From NCBI RefSeq assembly GCF_033705735.1, contig NZ_CP131130.1, positions 933,001 through 997,000 of the forward strand: a stretch of 64,000 nt of DNA. Reading direction: 5' to 3'. Below, piece after piece: positions 9,483 to 18,025 of the stretch (positions are counted from its first letter, which is position 1; the number at the start of each line of letters is the position of its first letter). The position numbers and the translations under genes are program-made. The notes below the pieces were generated by a model. The model was not told the DNA's origin. It was given only the letters and a program-made list of their open reading frames with translations, and did not search any database. The stretch comes from Shinella zoogloeoides. Lineage in GTDB: Bacteria; Pseudomonadota; Alphaproteobacteria; Rhizobiales; Rhizobiaceae.

Positions 9483-9674
9483 TCAGGATTTTCCGCCCGC
9501 CTGCGCCTCGAGACGCTTTAGCATGGTCTGTCCAGCAGCGGCGGCCTGGAGCGGATTGGCGAAGGGACCGTTCACCGGATAGGTGACGCCGCGAAAGGTC
9601 AACGCGAAGAAATAACGCCCCTTGGCGTCCTTCTCCACGGTGACCTTGGAAACCGGTTCCTTGTCTGCCGCCAC
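9483..9674 (-). CDS. Small conserved-type protein, 63 residues
   Basis: The protein reads MAADKEPVSKVTVEKD at its N-terminus and TMLKRLEAQAGGKS at its C-terminus, with a central YFFALTFRGVTYPVNGPF that looks like two beta strands. The start is a GTG at 9674, supported by a perfect GGAGG (9682-9686) with 7-base spacing. No signal peptide or membrane segment. It may be a small cytosolic beta-hairpin/helix protein; function unknown. The good ribosome binding site and codon use like its neighbours argue that it is real. Confidence 0.6.
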   Translation of the reverse strand: MAADKEPVSKVTVEKDAKGRYFFALTFRGVTYPVNGPFANPLQAAAAGQTMLKRLEAQAGGKS

Positions 9675-9876
9675 GTCCGTTCCTCCATATGATCGCTCTG
9701 CACCATGCCGTCAGCGGCAGCGATTGCAGGGCAGGCGCCCCAAGGCGCCGAGTTCAAGCTACAGACGCCTATAGGACAGGTGAGGGCGCACGGCAATGTG
9801 CCGCTGCCGGCGGAGCTGCCTGCCGGACGCGCGATCTCCAGCAGGGATCGCCCGTTCGCGGCATGTCCCGGAAATC

Positions 9877-10065
9877 CTAGCCACCCCGGCCGTGTCGCGG
9901 GCTGTCGCAACGGCGTGTCATGATCATCGTCGCGATGGCCAGCCGCTCCTCGACGGCATCGCGCTCGGCGATCATCGTGCGTAGCGCTTCCAGCGCGTTT
10001 CCGTTGTGAAGCGCGAGGATTTCGGCCGCCTCCTCGCGCCCGGTGGGCGATTGCTGCACGGTCAT
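9877..10065 (-). CDS. Small protein of unknown function, coupled to the gene before it
   Basis: 62 residues, starting MTVQQSPTGREEAAEIL and ending MTRRCDSPRHGRGG. The middle (LALHNGNALEALRTMIAERDAVEERLAIA) is strongly helical and amphipathic. Its ATG overlaps the TGA of the upstream 55-residue ORF by four bases (ATGA), the classical sign of translational coupling. A longer reading of the same frame starting at 10281 is unlikely, because the upstream 55-residue ORF in another frame has the better ribosome binding site. I do not recognise a family. Confidence 0.5.
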   Translation of the reverse strand: MTVQQSPTGREEAAEILALHNGNALEALRTMIAERDAVEERLAIATMIMTRRCDSPRHGRGG

Positions 10066-10229
10066 TGCAGCCGCAGCTCCAACTGCTTCTTGCTCTTCAG
10101 CACATAAAGCGGCTTGGCGACGGCCGCGGCCTTGCGCTGGAGTTCGAGACGGTTCTGCATCTGCCGCTCCCGCAGCGACCGGCAGGCTTCCAGGATGGCA
10201 TTTCCACGTTCGAGCGTATCGTTCCGCAT
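10062..10229 (-). CDS. Small helical protein, 55 residues
   Basis: Hand-translated from the minus strand: MRNDTLERGNAILEACRSL at the N-terminus, SKKQLELRLQ at the C-terminus; basic and almost fully helical. The start ATG 10229 is preceded by GGAGG with 8-base spacing. The stop overlaps the start of the next gene (ATGA at 10062-10065). Both products are short, helix-rich and cytosolic, so they may form a pair. It is below the usual length cutoff for gene callers. Confidence 0.55.
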   Translation of the reverse strand: MRNDTLERGNAILEACRSLRERQMQNRLELQRKAAAVAKPLYVLKSKKQLELRLQ

Positions 10230-10321
10230 CGTCGTATCCTCCGAATGTTCTTGTTATGTTCTGTTTTCCGACAAAGGTCAAGAGACGAGGACGGCAGGGC
10301 TATCGGAAGAGAAGGGGAGCC

Positions 10322-10447
10322 TCAAAGCGTGGTGCGAACGAAATGGGCGGCGTCCTGCACGACCCGCTGTGTATAGGCGCCATGATTTTGCGTGAAGTCC
10401 CAGACGAGGACGCAGGCGAAGACGAAGATGGCGATGACGTATCTCAT
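10322..10447 (-). CDS. Small single-pass membrane protein, 41 residues
   Basis: Hand translation gives MRYVIAIFVFACVLVWDF followed by TQNHGAYTQRVVQDAAHFVRTTL. Residues 3-18 form one membrane helix starting right at the N-terminus; the rest is a short polar tail. An upstream GGGGTG may act as a weak ribosome binding site. The pattern (MRY, hydrophobic helix, WDF, then a tail containing a Gly and basic residues) resembles small membrane proteins I associate with rhizobia, but this is recollection of a pattern and not a search result. Function unknown. Confidence 0.5.
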   Translation of the reverse strand: MRYVIAIFVFACVLVWDFTQNHGAYTQRVVQDAAHFVRTTL

Positions 10448-10571
10448 GGGCACCCCGGGAACGAGAGGAATGCGCTGACGAAACGGTCTGTCCGGACTAT
10501 GCGGCCGGCCCGTGGCGCATGGTGGGGCCTCCCACGCGCGAAGTCCATTTAATTTTAGATATTACTCATGA

Positions 10572-10829
10572 ATGGGATTCAAAATGCTTAACGGAAGGAA
10601 AACAATCGACCGTGGAGGCATCGAGCGGAAATTGATGCAGCCCGGAGGTCGCTACCGTTTCCAGCCCGGAATGCCTGCCGATCCCTTCTTGGCCAGCAGC
10701 GAGCCGGAAACTGTGCTGATAGCGCTAGAAGGTGAGCTCCGCAAAGGGTTGAAATCCGCCCGGCTTTGGCTACGCTCGGGAGGGTTGTCAGCGGAGTTGT
10801 TCACGCAGTGCCGATCCTTGTTGGAATAG
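10572..10829 (+). CDS. Doubtful 85-residue ORF
   Basis: Starts MGFKMLNGRKTIDRGG and ends ELFTQCRSLLE. No ribosome binding site, no signal, no family I know. It overlaps the start of the DUF3592-like ORF (10766) in another frame, so at most one of the two overlapping parts is likely to be coding. Base composition around 10540-11230 is lower in GC than the neighbours, which fits acquired DNA. Listed because nothing else explains this stretch. Confidence 0.25.
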   Translation: MGFKMLNGRKTIDRGGIERKLMQPGGRYRFQPGMPADPFLASSEPETVLIALEGELRKGLKSARLWLRSGGLSAELFTQCRSLLE

Positions 10830-11164
10830 ACCGGGATACCCTTCCAGTCTTGATTGTCTCAACGGTTGGTTCGGCTGTCCTTTTTGCCGGCTTTGCAGGG
10901 GCATATTTTTGGCGTGTGAAGCACGCGGAGCATGTCGTTGCGACGATAGAGGACGTTTGGGAAGAAGCGAGGTCTCGTGGTTCCACCGTGAGCGTCGCGG
11001 AACTTTCATTCACGCGACGGACACCCAAGGGAACGAGCGTGGTATGTCGGGTCGTCGTTGGTATTGGCGCACCGAGTTATGGTTACAAGATCGGAGACAA
11101 GCTCGATGTTGTTCCCCGGACCGGTACCTGTTCACGGCCCTTCGTTATCGGGCGTGCGGAATAG
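10766..11164 (+). CDS. DUF3592-like membrane protein
   Basis: 132 residues if read from the TTG at 10766; a later GTG (about 10808, giving MPILVGIDRD) is possible. A membrane helix (LPVLIVSTVGSAVLFAGFAGAYFW) lies at about residues 27-50, followed by a soluble domain. The end of that domain, YGYKIGDKLDVVPRTGTCSRPFV, matches the general pattern of DUF3592 domains (Y-x-VGD-x-V-x-V, then a proline-containing tail), preceded by a beta-rich stretch (GTSVVCRVVVGIG). Role unknown; such proteins are often single membrane-bound units. The DNA around it is less GC-rich than its neighbours. Probably an accessory gene. Confidence 0.55.
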   Translation: MATLGRVVSGVVHAVPILVGIDRDTLPVLIVSTVGSAVLFAGFAGAYFWRVKHAEHVVATIEDVWEEARSRGSTVSVAELSFTRRTPKGTSVVCRVVVGIGAPSYGYKIGDKLDVVPRTGTCSRPFVIGRAE

Positions 11165-11241
11165 GGAATCGCGGACATATATTTGAATGCCGCACCGCTA
11201 ACTGCGGAATTTCTCTTAAAATATTGATTTGAAGAAACAAG

Positions 11242-11317
<76 letters not shown>

Positions 11318-11371
11318 ACTCTGCGAGGGAGTTAGCATATTCTCCGCCGCTGTAAAGGGCAAAGGGCCGTT

Positions 11372-12319
11372 TCAGATCGACCAGTCGCCGCCGGAGGCGG
11401 CCTGGGGCACGATTTCCTGGCAGCGCTGCATGGAGCGCGGCAGGTTTTCGGCGAGGTGGTCGATGAGGGCGCGCACGGCGGGCAGCATGCCGTGGCGCGA
11501 GGTGAAGACGGCGTGGACGGCCGATTCCGCGCTCGTCCAGTCCGGCAGCACCGGCGTCAGCAGTCCCGTGCGAAAACCGCGCTCGACGATCATGTCCGGC
11601 AACAGCCCGAGGCCGATACCCTCGATCGTCGCCCGTTCCAGCACGCTGAAATCCGAGCAGGTCAGCACCGGCGAGTGGGAGACGTCGTGCACCTCGCCGT
11701 TTGTGTGGAACAGCGTCCAGATGGCGCGCGGATTGTTCTCCTGCATGGAAAGGGTCGGCACGCGGCCGATCGTGTCAAGGTCGATGGGACCGTGGCGCTC
11801 CAGGAAGCGCGGGCTTGCCGCGAGATAACGGCGCGTGCCGCCGAAGCGCCGTACGATCAGCGACTGGTCGGTGTCGTAGCTGTCGCGCACGCGCAGCGCC
11901 ACGTCGATCCGCTCCTCGATGAGATCGACCGGCCGCCCCGTCGTCAGGATCGAAAGGCGCACCAGCGGATAGCGCTTCATGAAGCCCGGAAGGATATCGG
12001 CGACGACGGGCGCGAAGCCGGGCGGCATCGACAGGCGCACCGTGCCCGCGGGCTCGGTCTTCGCTACGGCAACCACGGCCTCGGCCGCCTCGACGCCGGA
12101 CAGCACCGCCTCGCAGCGCTCGTAGAAGGACTGGCCTATATCGGTGATGGCGAGTTTTCGCGTGGAACGCTCGATGAGCCGCACGCCGAGCTGCTCCTCC
12201 AGCGCGGCGATGCGCTTGCTGATCTTCGATTTCGGCACCGACAGGGCATTGGCCGCCGCCGTGAAGCCCTTGTGCCGCACCACGGCGGCGTAAAGCGCGA
12301 GATCGTTCAGGTCCTGCAT
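11372..12319 (-). CDS. LysR-family transcriptional regulator, divergent from azoR
   Basis: 315 residues. N-terminal winged helix (residues 1-60) has the usual LysR pattern: DLALYAAVVRHKGFTAAANALSVPKSKISKRIAALEEQLGVRLIERSTRKLAIT. The rest is an effector-binding domain (about 90-295). It lies head-to-head with azoR, and LysR regulators usually control the divergent neighbour; a perfect inverted repeat lies between them. The signal that it senses is probably a quinone or related electrophile (inference from the AzoR neighbour). Same strand as tRNA-Thr downstream. Confidence 0.9.
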   Translation of the reverse strand: MQDLNDLALYAAVVRHKGFTAAANALSVPKSKISKRIAALEEQLGVRLIERSTRKLAITDIGQSFYERCEAVLSGVEAAEAVVAVAKTEPAGTVRLSMPPGFAPVVADILPGFMKRYPLVRLSILTTGRPVDLIEERIDVALRVRDSYDTDQSLIVRRFGGTRRYLAASPRFLERHGPIDLDTIGRVPTLSMQENNPRAIWTLFHTNGEVHDVSHSPVLTCSDFSVLERATIEGIGLGLLPDMIVERGFRTGLLTPVLPDWTSAESAVHAVFTSRHGMLPAVRALIDHLAENLPRSMQRCQEIVPQAASGGDWSI

Positions 12320-12347
12320 GGCGTTTCTCCGGTCACTGCCCGATTAT

Positions 12348-12365
12348 TGTTTCTCATTTGAAACA
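12348..12365. promoter_or_regulatory. Probable LysR operator between regulator and azoR
   Basis: Perfect inverted repeat TGTTTC-TCATTT-GAAACA, 29 bases from the regulator start and 85 from azoR. Sits where a LysR protein would both repress itself and control azoR. Confidence 0.6.
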
Positions 12366-12449
12366 GTCAATTGGATTTTTGCTGTCTAATCGCGTGATTG
12401 TTTTCGGGGCATATGGGTTGCATCGAATTTCAAGCAAAGGTGCTGACCC

Positions 12450-13073
12450 ATGAACGTCCTCCATATCGACTCCGGCATTCTCGGAGACCATTCCGTATCC
12501 CGCCGCCTGACCGCTGCCGTCGCCGCTCAGATCGAGGCCGACCAGCCCGGCGCGACCGTCACCTATCGCGACCTCGTCGCCAATCCGCTGCCGCATCTTT
12601 CCGGCGCCCACCTGATGGCCGCCAACGCCAAGCCGGAAGAGGTCGACGCGCAGGTCGCCGCGGAGGTCGAGGAGAGCAAGGTCGTGCTGGACGAGTTCCT
12701 CGCCGCCGATACCGTCGTCCTCGGCGTGCCGATGTATAATTTCTCCCTGCCGAGCCAGCTCAAGGCCTGGATCGACCGCGTCGCCGTTGCCGGCAAGACG
12801 TTCCGCTACACGGCGGAAGGCCCGGAAGGCCTTGCCAAGGGCAAGAAGGTCATCATCGTTTCCACCCGCGGCGGTCACTACAGCGCCGGTCCGGCTGCGG
12901 TCATGGACCATCAGGAAAGCTACCTGAAGACCGTGCTCGGCTTCTTCGGTATCACGGATATCGAAATCGTTCGCGCCGAGGGCCTGAACCTCAGCGCCGA
13001 TTCGAAGGTCGAAGCCATTTCGGAAGCCGAGCGCGTCATTTCCGGCCGCGGCAACCTGAGGCTCGCAAGCTAA
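12450..13073 (+). CDS. azoR: FMN-dependent NADH azoreductase / quinone reductase
   Basis: Flavodoxin-like reductase that takes two electrons from NADH to quinones and azo compounds. The 207-residue protein has the AzoR marks: MNVLHIDSGILGDHSVSRRL (phosphate-binding loop), VLGVPMYNFSLPSQLKAWIDRV (FMN/dimer segment, about 90-110) and VIIVSTRGGHYS (about 140-150). Length fits the family. Start ATG 12450. Controlled most likely by the divergent LysR gene. A strong terminator follows. Confidence 0.93.
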   Translation: MNVLHIDSGILGDHSVSRRLTAAVAAQIEADQPGATVTYRDLVANPLPHLSGAHLMAANAKPEEVDAQVAAEVEESKVVLDEFLAADTVVLGVPMYNFSLPSQLKAWIDRVAVAGKTFRYTAEGPEGLAKGKKVIIVSTRGGHYSAGPAAVMDHQESYLKTVLGFFGITDIEIVRAEGLNLSADSKVEAISEAERVISGRGNLRLAS

Positions 13074-13092
13074 GAGATACCGGTTTCAACGC

Positions 13093-13124
13093 AAAGGCCC
13101 GCCGGCTTTCACCGGCGGGCCTTT
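13093..13124. terminator. Terminator between azoR and rlmB (convergent)
   Basis: Perfect 13-bp stem AAAGGCCCGCCGG/CCGGCGGGCCTTT with a 6-base loop; A-rich on one side and T-rich on the other, so it can work in both directions. Confidence 0.85.
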
Positions 13125-13144
13125 GTGCATTCAGGAATACCGGT

Positions 13145-14020
13145 TCAGCCGAACAGGTGGCGATGCGAGGCGTAGAGCGCGATGGCGGCCGCATTCGACA
13201 CGTTGAGCGACTTGATGGCGCCGGGCATGTCGAGGCGGGCGAGGGCCTTGCAGGTCGCGCGCGTCTTCTGCCGCAGGCCCTTGCCCTCCGAGCCCATGAC
13301 GAGCGCGATGCGCTGGCCGGAAAGCGTGCCCTCCAGCGGAGCGGGACCTTCCGAATCGAGGCCGACGGTCAGGAAGCCGAGCTTGTGCAGCTCTTCCAGC
13401 GCATCCGAGAGATTGGTGATCTGGATATAGGGAATGAGTTCCAGCGCGCCGGAGGCGGTTTTCGCCAGCACGCCGGATTCCGTCGGGGAGTGGCGCTGCG
13501 TGGTGATGACGGCGCCGGCGTTGAAGGCGACGGCCGAGCGCATGATGGCGCCGACATTGTGCGGATCGGTGACCTGATCGAGCACGAGGAGAAGCGGCGA
13601 ATCCTTCAGCGCCTCCAGCCGGCGCACCGGAAGCGGCCGCGTTTCCAGCATCACGCCCTGGTGGATGGCTTCCGGCCCGAGCACCTTGTCGAGATCGGAG
13701 GGAAGCACCGTCTCGACGGGATAGGGCAGGGTGGAGAGGTCCGGCAGCTCCAGCCGCTGGGCGGCGTTCTGGCTGACGGAAAGCTTGATGATCCGGCGCT
13801 CGGGATTGTCGAGCGCCGCGCGCACCGTGTGCAGGCCATAGAGGAGGACCTGATCCGGCGCGACGGCCGGCGGCTTCCAGCCTTCCGCCTGCCGGCGGCG
13901 GCGGTCGTCCTTCGGCGTCGGGATCTCGCCGCGCTCGCGCCGCTGGTCGCGATGCGCCCGGCGGAGCTTGGCATAATGGGTGTCTTTTGCGGACTTGCCG
14001 CCGGTATCGTCTTTGCTCAT
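13145..14020 (-). CDS. rlmB: 23S rRNA 2'-O-methyltransferase of the TrmH/RlmB family
   Basis: SPOUT-class methyltransferase, probably modifying G2251 of 23S rRNA. 291 residues from ATG 14020 (MSKDDTGGKSAKDTHY). A basic N-terminal tail of about 65 residues rich in Arg (RRAHRDQRRERGEIP) precedes a substrate-binding domain (LLYGLHTVRAAL...) and the SPOUT domain with motif 1 LVLDQVTDPHNVGAIMRSA, motif 2 IALVMGSEGKGL and motif 3 IPGAIKSLNVSNA-like (DMPGAIKSLNVSNAAAIALY). A start 16 codons upstream (14068) is possible but less likely. The TrmH family is hard to split by eye, so the target base is family inference. Confidence 0.88.
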   Translation of the reverse strand: MSKDDTGGKSAKDTHYAKLRRAHRDQRRERGEIPTPKDDRRRRQAEGWKPPAVAPDQVLLYGLHTVRAALDNPERRIIKLSVSQNAAQRLELPDLSTLPYPVETVLPSDLDKVLGPEAIHQGVMLETRPLPVRRLEALKDSPLLLVLDQVTDPHNVGAIMRSAVAFNAGAVITTQRHSPTESGVLAKTASGALELIPYIQITNLSDALEELHKLGFLTVGLDSEGPAPLEGTLSGQRIALVMGSEGKGLRQKTRATCKALARLDMPGAIKSLNVSNAAAIALYASHRHLFG

Positions 14021-14163
14021 GCCGCTTCTATAATGCATGTCGCGCAAAAGTGTGCAGCGGTTTTGCAAGGCGCGCGAAAAATCGGGCAGGAAGCAATTGC
14101 GGGCACCTCGGCGCCCCGTATGGGGACGACGACATTTTTCGCAATTTTTTCCGTGACGTCGTG

Positions 14164-14192
14164 TTGACAGGATGAATTGTGCCCGTCATATA
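14164..14192 (+). promoter_or_regulatory. Promoter of tRNA-Tyr/tRNA-Gly
   Basis: -35 TTGACA (14164-14169), 17-base spacer, -10 CATATA (14187-14192), about 75 bases before tRNA-Tyr. Confidence 0.6.
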
Positions 14193-14267
14193 CCGCGCCA
14201 GATCGAAGGCGCCGCCGCAAGGCACTGCCGAACGGTCGATACTGGTCGCTTGATCCCGACGGAATAT

Positions 14268-14352
14268 GGAGGGATGCCCGAGTGGTTAAAGGGGACGGAC
14301 TGTAAATCCGTTGGCTCAGCCTACGTTGGTTCAAATCCAACTCCCTCCACCA
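14268..14352 (+). tRNA. tRNA-Tyr (anticodon GTA)
   Basis: Class II tRNA with a long variable arm: acceptor GGAGGGA/TCCCTCC, anticodon loop CTGTAAA, variable arm around TTGGCTCAGCCTACG, T-arm GTTGGTTCAAATCCAAC, discriminator A, encoded CCA. 85 nt. Confidence 0.97.
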
Positions 14353-14378
14353 TTCCGTTGCTTCGGATCAAGACCCCC

Positions 14379-14452
14379 GCGGGTATAGCTCAATGGTAGA
14401 GCAGCAGCCTTCCAAGCTGAATACGCGGGTTCGATTCCCGCTACCCGCTCCA
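14379..14452 (+). tRNA. tRNA-Gly (anticodon TCC)
   Basis: Acceptor GCGGGTA/TACCCGC, D-arm AGCTCAATGGTAGAGC, anticodon loop CTTCCAA, T-loop GGTTCGATTCC, encoded CCA. 74 nt. 26 bases behind tRNA-Tyr, so one transcript. Confidence 0.97.
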
Positions 14453-14607
14453 GATTTTCAGGCATTTGCAGGTTGAGGGCGTCTTTCGGGCCCTCCTGTT
14501 GCCCATTACTTTCTTTCTTCGTCCGGCCGCAAATTCAGGCGTGCAGGATCGACTCGACTCTTTCCCCGATTGGGCTCATGATCCTTGCGAGCGATGGGGG
14601 AAGCATC

Positions 14608-14973
14608 ATGAATGTGAAATCCTACGTTGTTGTCGCCGTGGCGGCAGCCCTTGCGGGCTGCGGCCAGACCGCCCAAAAGGAAACGGCGCCCTCGGCGAGC
14701 GCCTACACGCTGACGCAGGCGGACGTGAAGGTCGTCGAGACGGGTGTGCGAAGTTCTCTCAAGGATCTGGCATCGGCCAAACTCGACCGGATGAAGGCGA
14801 CGCGCCGCCCCGATGGCGTGATCAATGTGTGCGGCTATGTCGGCGCCTTCCCCTTCATGGGCGTCCTGACCGTCTCGCCGAAGTCGTCCTTCGCCGTGAC
14901 CGGGGTCGGCAGCGATGAAGGAAAAGCCGCGCTGACGATGAATTTCTGCCGGAAAGCCGGGATCGAGATCTAG
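14608..14973 (+). CDS. Small lipoprotein of unknown function
   Basis: 121 residues with a type II signal: MNVKSYVVVAVAAALAGCG, with the lipobox ALAGC putting the lipidated Cys at about residue 17. The mature part has three further cysteines (NVCGYV, MNFCRK) and a conserved-looking VCGYVGAFPFMGVL segment. Start ATG 14608 chosen because it opens the signal peptide and has GGGGGAAG upstream; the frame is open to 14473 but that part looks non-coding. It sits between tRNA-Gly and tuf, a position that holds no gene in the classical tufB locus. Function unknown. Confidence 0.75.
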   Translation: MNVKSYVVVAVAAALAGCGQTAQKETAPSASAYTLTQADVKVVETGVRSSLKDLASAKLDRMKATRRPDGVINVCGYVGAFPFMGVLTVSPKSSFAVTGVGSDEGKAALTMNFCRKAGIEI

Positions 14974-15277
14974 CGGCGGCGATAAGGCCGACTTGAAGAC
15001 AGGGTTACGGGTACCTTGCCGGCCGAAGGGAGGCGGGGTGCGTCGTCCATTATGTCCTGCCTCATGTCCGAGACGCCGCGCGCCGGCGTTTCGGCATAAC
15101 GCTTTGCCTTGAAAAAGCGATTCGGCATGCCGATCTAAGGCAAATCCGGCTTTCCCAAGCTCCTTTCCCGCAGTTTTCGCTGTGCATTTAAGGCTTGCGC
15201 ATTCGTTGCGAAAGCCTTAAACGCCTGCCAAACCGGACGGGCCGGTTAGCCCAACTTTCGTTCAGTAGGAAAAAGAC
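14974..15277 (+). promoter_or_regulatory. Upstream region of the first tuf gene, with leader hairpin
   Basis: 304 bases with no ORF. Contains a long hairpin at 15187-15221: ten pairs (TTTAAGGCTT with AAGCCTTAAA) continued by four more pairs after one mismatch, closing on a TTCG loop. It lies 56 bases before the tuf start, so it should be in the 5' leader. I found no strong -35/-10 pair; TTGAAA at 15109 is a weak candidate. Confidence 0.4.
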
Positions 15278-16453
<1,176 letters not shown>

Positions 16454-16478
16454 GTCTTAAGGCTTCAGGCCTGACGAG

Positions 16479-16506
16479 AGCCCCGCGGGAAACCGCGGGG
16501 CTTTTT
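16479..16506 (+). terminator. Terminator of the first tuf gene
   Basis: Stem AGCCCCGCGG, loop GAAA, stem CCGCGGGGCT, then TTTT. Confidence 0.9.
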
Positions 16507-16743
16507 CCGTTTATTGGTTCTTTTTTAGCCCCCGGACATAACTCGCCAGTTCTGGGGATGGAGAGGGCAGCCGGGAAAGAGTAGGTTTCCCGTGTCGCTT
16601 GAAGCGGCTCGGCCGGCGCGAATTGCGCCATGGCCCGGCGTCCCACGGATTCTTCAGATTCGCTGTTGTGGAGGCGCCTTTGCATGTGGCGGGCACCAGG
16701 CATGCCGCGTGCATCACGGTAACAACGAACAGGCCGTTGCTCC

Positions 16744-17400
16744 ATGAAGGCTCTTGTCCGCGTAGCGCGCGCAGCGCTCGCCCTTTCGACGATTCTCGCG
16801 ATCCTGCCGGCAGGCCCGGCGGCGGCGGGCGATTCGCTGGTGATCTGGTCGCCGACGAAAGTCTCGCCCTATGTCTACCGGCTGAGGACGGGCGCCAAGA
16901 CGGCGGCGGGCAATCCGCTGAGCGCCGGCGTCGATTTCTCGGTCAGCGCGTCGCCGGGCGGGCGCATCCGCAACACGCGCGACAATGCCCGCCTCTGGGC
17001 GGAGATGGCGGGGCAGGGGCGCTCCGGCGCCGAACGCAGCGCGGCGGCCGGCTACAATCCCCTGACGGGGCGCGTGTCGGGCAGGATCGGCGTGACGCGG
17101 CGCTGGATGGCGTCGCGCTCCATCGATGTCGTGCTGACGCCGACGATCTCGGCGGATACCACCATGCGGCGCGGTGAGCACGGCGCTTTCCGCATGACGC
17201 AGCGGGCGGAGATCCGGGCTCTTGCGACGGGGACCGCCTTCATCGCCTCCGGCAGCGCGGCGAGCGGCCGGCAGGACGTCGCAACGGAGCTTTCCGTCGA
17301 GCAGCGGCTCTTCGATAATCTCAACCTCGCCGCCTCGGTGCGCCGGCAGGAGGCGGAGCTGACGGGTGCGCTGCGCGCGCGGTTCCGCGTGACCTGGTGA
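16744..17400 (+). CDS. Exported protein of unknown function
   Basis: 218 residues with a Sec signal peptide (MKALVRVARAALALSTILAIL, cleavage after AAAG-type residues near 28). The mature part alternates polar and hydrophobic residues (VDFSVSASPGG, GRVSGRIGVTRRW, IDVVLTPTISADT, LNLAASVRRQEAELTGALRARFRVTW) and ends in an aromatic residue, a pattern that fits an outer-membrane or periplasmic beta protein. No cysteines. It splits the tuf-tRNA-Trp-secE block. Role unknown. Confidence 0.7.
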   Translation: MKALVRVARAALALSTILAILPAGPAAAGDSLVIWSPTKVSPYVYRLRTGAKTAAGNPLSAGVDFSVSASPGGRIRNTRDNARLWAEMAGQGRSGAERSAAAGYNPLTGRVSGRIGVTRRWMASRSIDVVLTPTISADTTMRRGEHGAFRMTQRAEIRALATGTAFIASGSAASGRQDVATELSVEQRLFDNLNLAASVRRQEAELTGALRARFRVTW

Positions 17401-17457
17401 AGGCCGGCGGGGAGGGCGGCAGGACGCCTAAGCTGTGAAAAAATCTCGTCTTCGGGC

Positions 17458-17486
17458 TTGCCAAGTCCGCCCGCGCGCCGTAAAGA
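17458..17486 (+). promoter_or_regulatory. Candidate promoter of tRNA-Trp
   Basis: TTGCCA (17458-17463), 17-base spacer, TAAAGA (17481-17486), 51 bases before the tRNA. Confidence 0.4.
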
Positions 17487-17536
17487 CGCCATGCCTTGCC
17501 GGCGAGAGGCGTTTCGCCCCGATACGGCAAGCACAT

Positions 17537-17612
<76 letters not shown>

Positions 17613-17703
17613 TTCCTGCCGGACAGCGCGGACCACTTGCAGCGACGGCAGCGATGGCACGGCGGTGTTTTCCGCCGAAATTCGCGAAAAGCCCGCTTGC
17701 CTC

Positions 17704-17732
17704 TTGTGAAAAAGGGAATCGGGCTTTATGTA
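17704..17732 (+). promoter_or_regulatory. Candidate promoter of secE-nusG
   Basis: TTGTGA (17704-17709), 17-base spacer, TATGTA (17727-17732), 70 bases before the secE ATG. Confidence 0.4.
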
Positions 17733-17802
17733 GGGCTAAACAGACACGCGGTGCGTGGGGCTGAGAGTTCAGCTTTACGCGCCGTAATGGCGTGGACATT
17801 CA

Positions 17803-18009
17803 ATGGCATCGAAAACGAATCCGATTGCGTTTCTGCAGCAGGTACGCTCCGAGACGGCGAAAGTGACTTGGCCCTCGCGGCGCGAGACGATGATCTCGAC
17901 CGTCATGGTCTTCGTCATGGTCTTCCTTGCCGCGGTGTTTTTCTTCGCTGCGGACCAGTTGATGGGCTGGCTGGTTGGCCTCGTCCTCGGCGCCGGCGTT
18001 GGCGCCTGA
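17803..18009 (+). CDS. secE: Preprotein translocase subunit SecE
   Basis: Small essential clamp of the SecYEG channel in the inner membrane. 68 residues: an amphipathic cytosolic helix with the family signature (FLQQVRSETAKVTWPSRRET, residues 10-29) and a single membrane helix (VMVFVMVFLAAVFFFAADQLMGWLVGLVLG). Single-span SecE is the usual form outside enterobacteria. Followed after 16 bases by nusG, the conserved pair. Confidence 0.96.
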   Translation: MASKTNPIAFLQQVRSETAKVTWPSRRETMISTVMVFVMVFLAAVFFFAADQLMGWLVGLVLGAGVGA

Positions 18010-18025
18010 TCGGTTGGAGATGAAC

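Noticed and set aside
9877..10281. A single 134-residue gene instead of two small ones
   Set aside because: Its first 72 residues are Ala/Arg/Gly filler without a ribosome binding site, while the overlapping 55-codon ORF has GGAGG and a sensible helical product.
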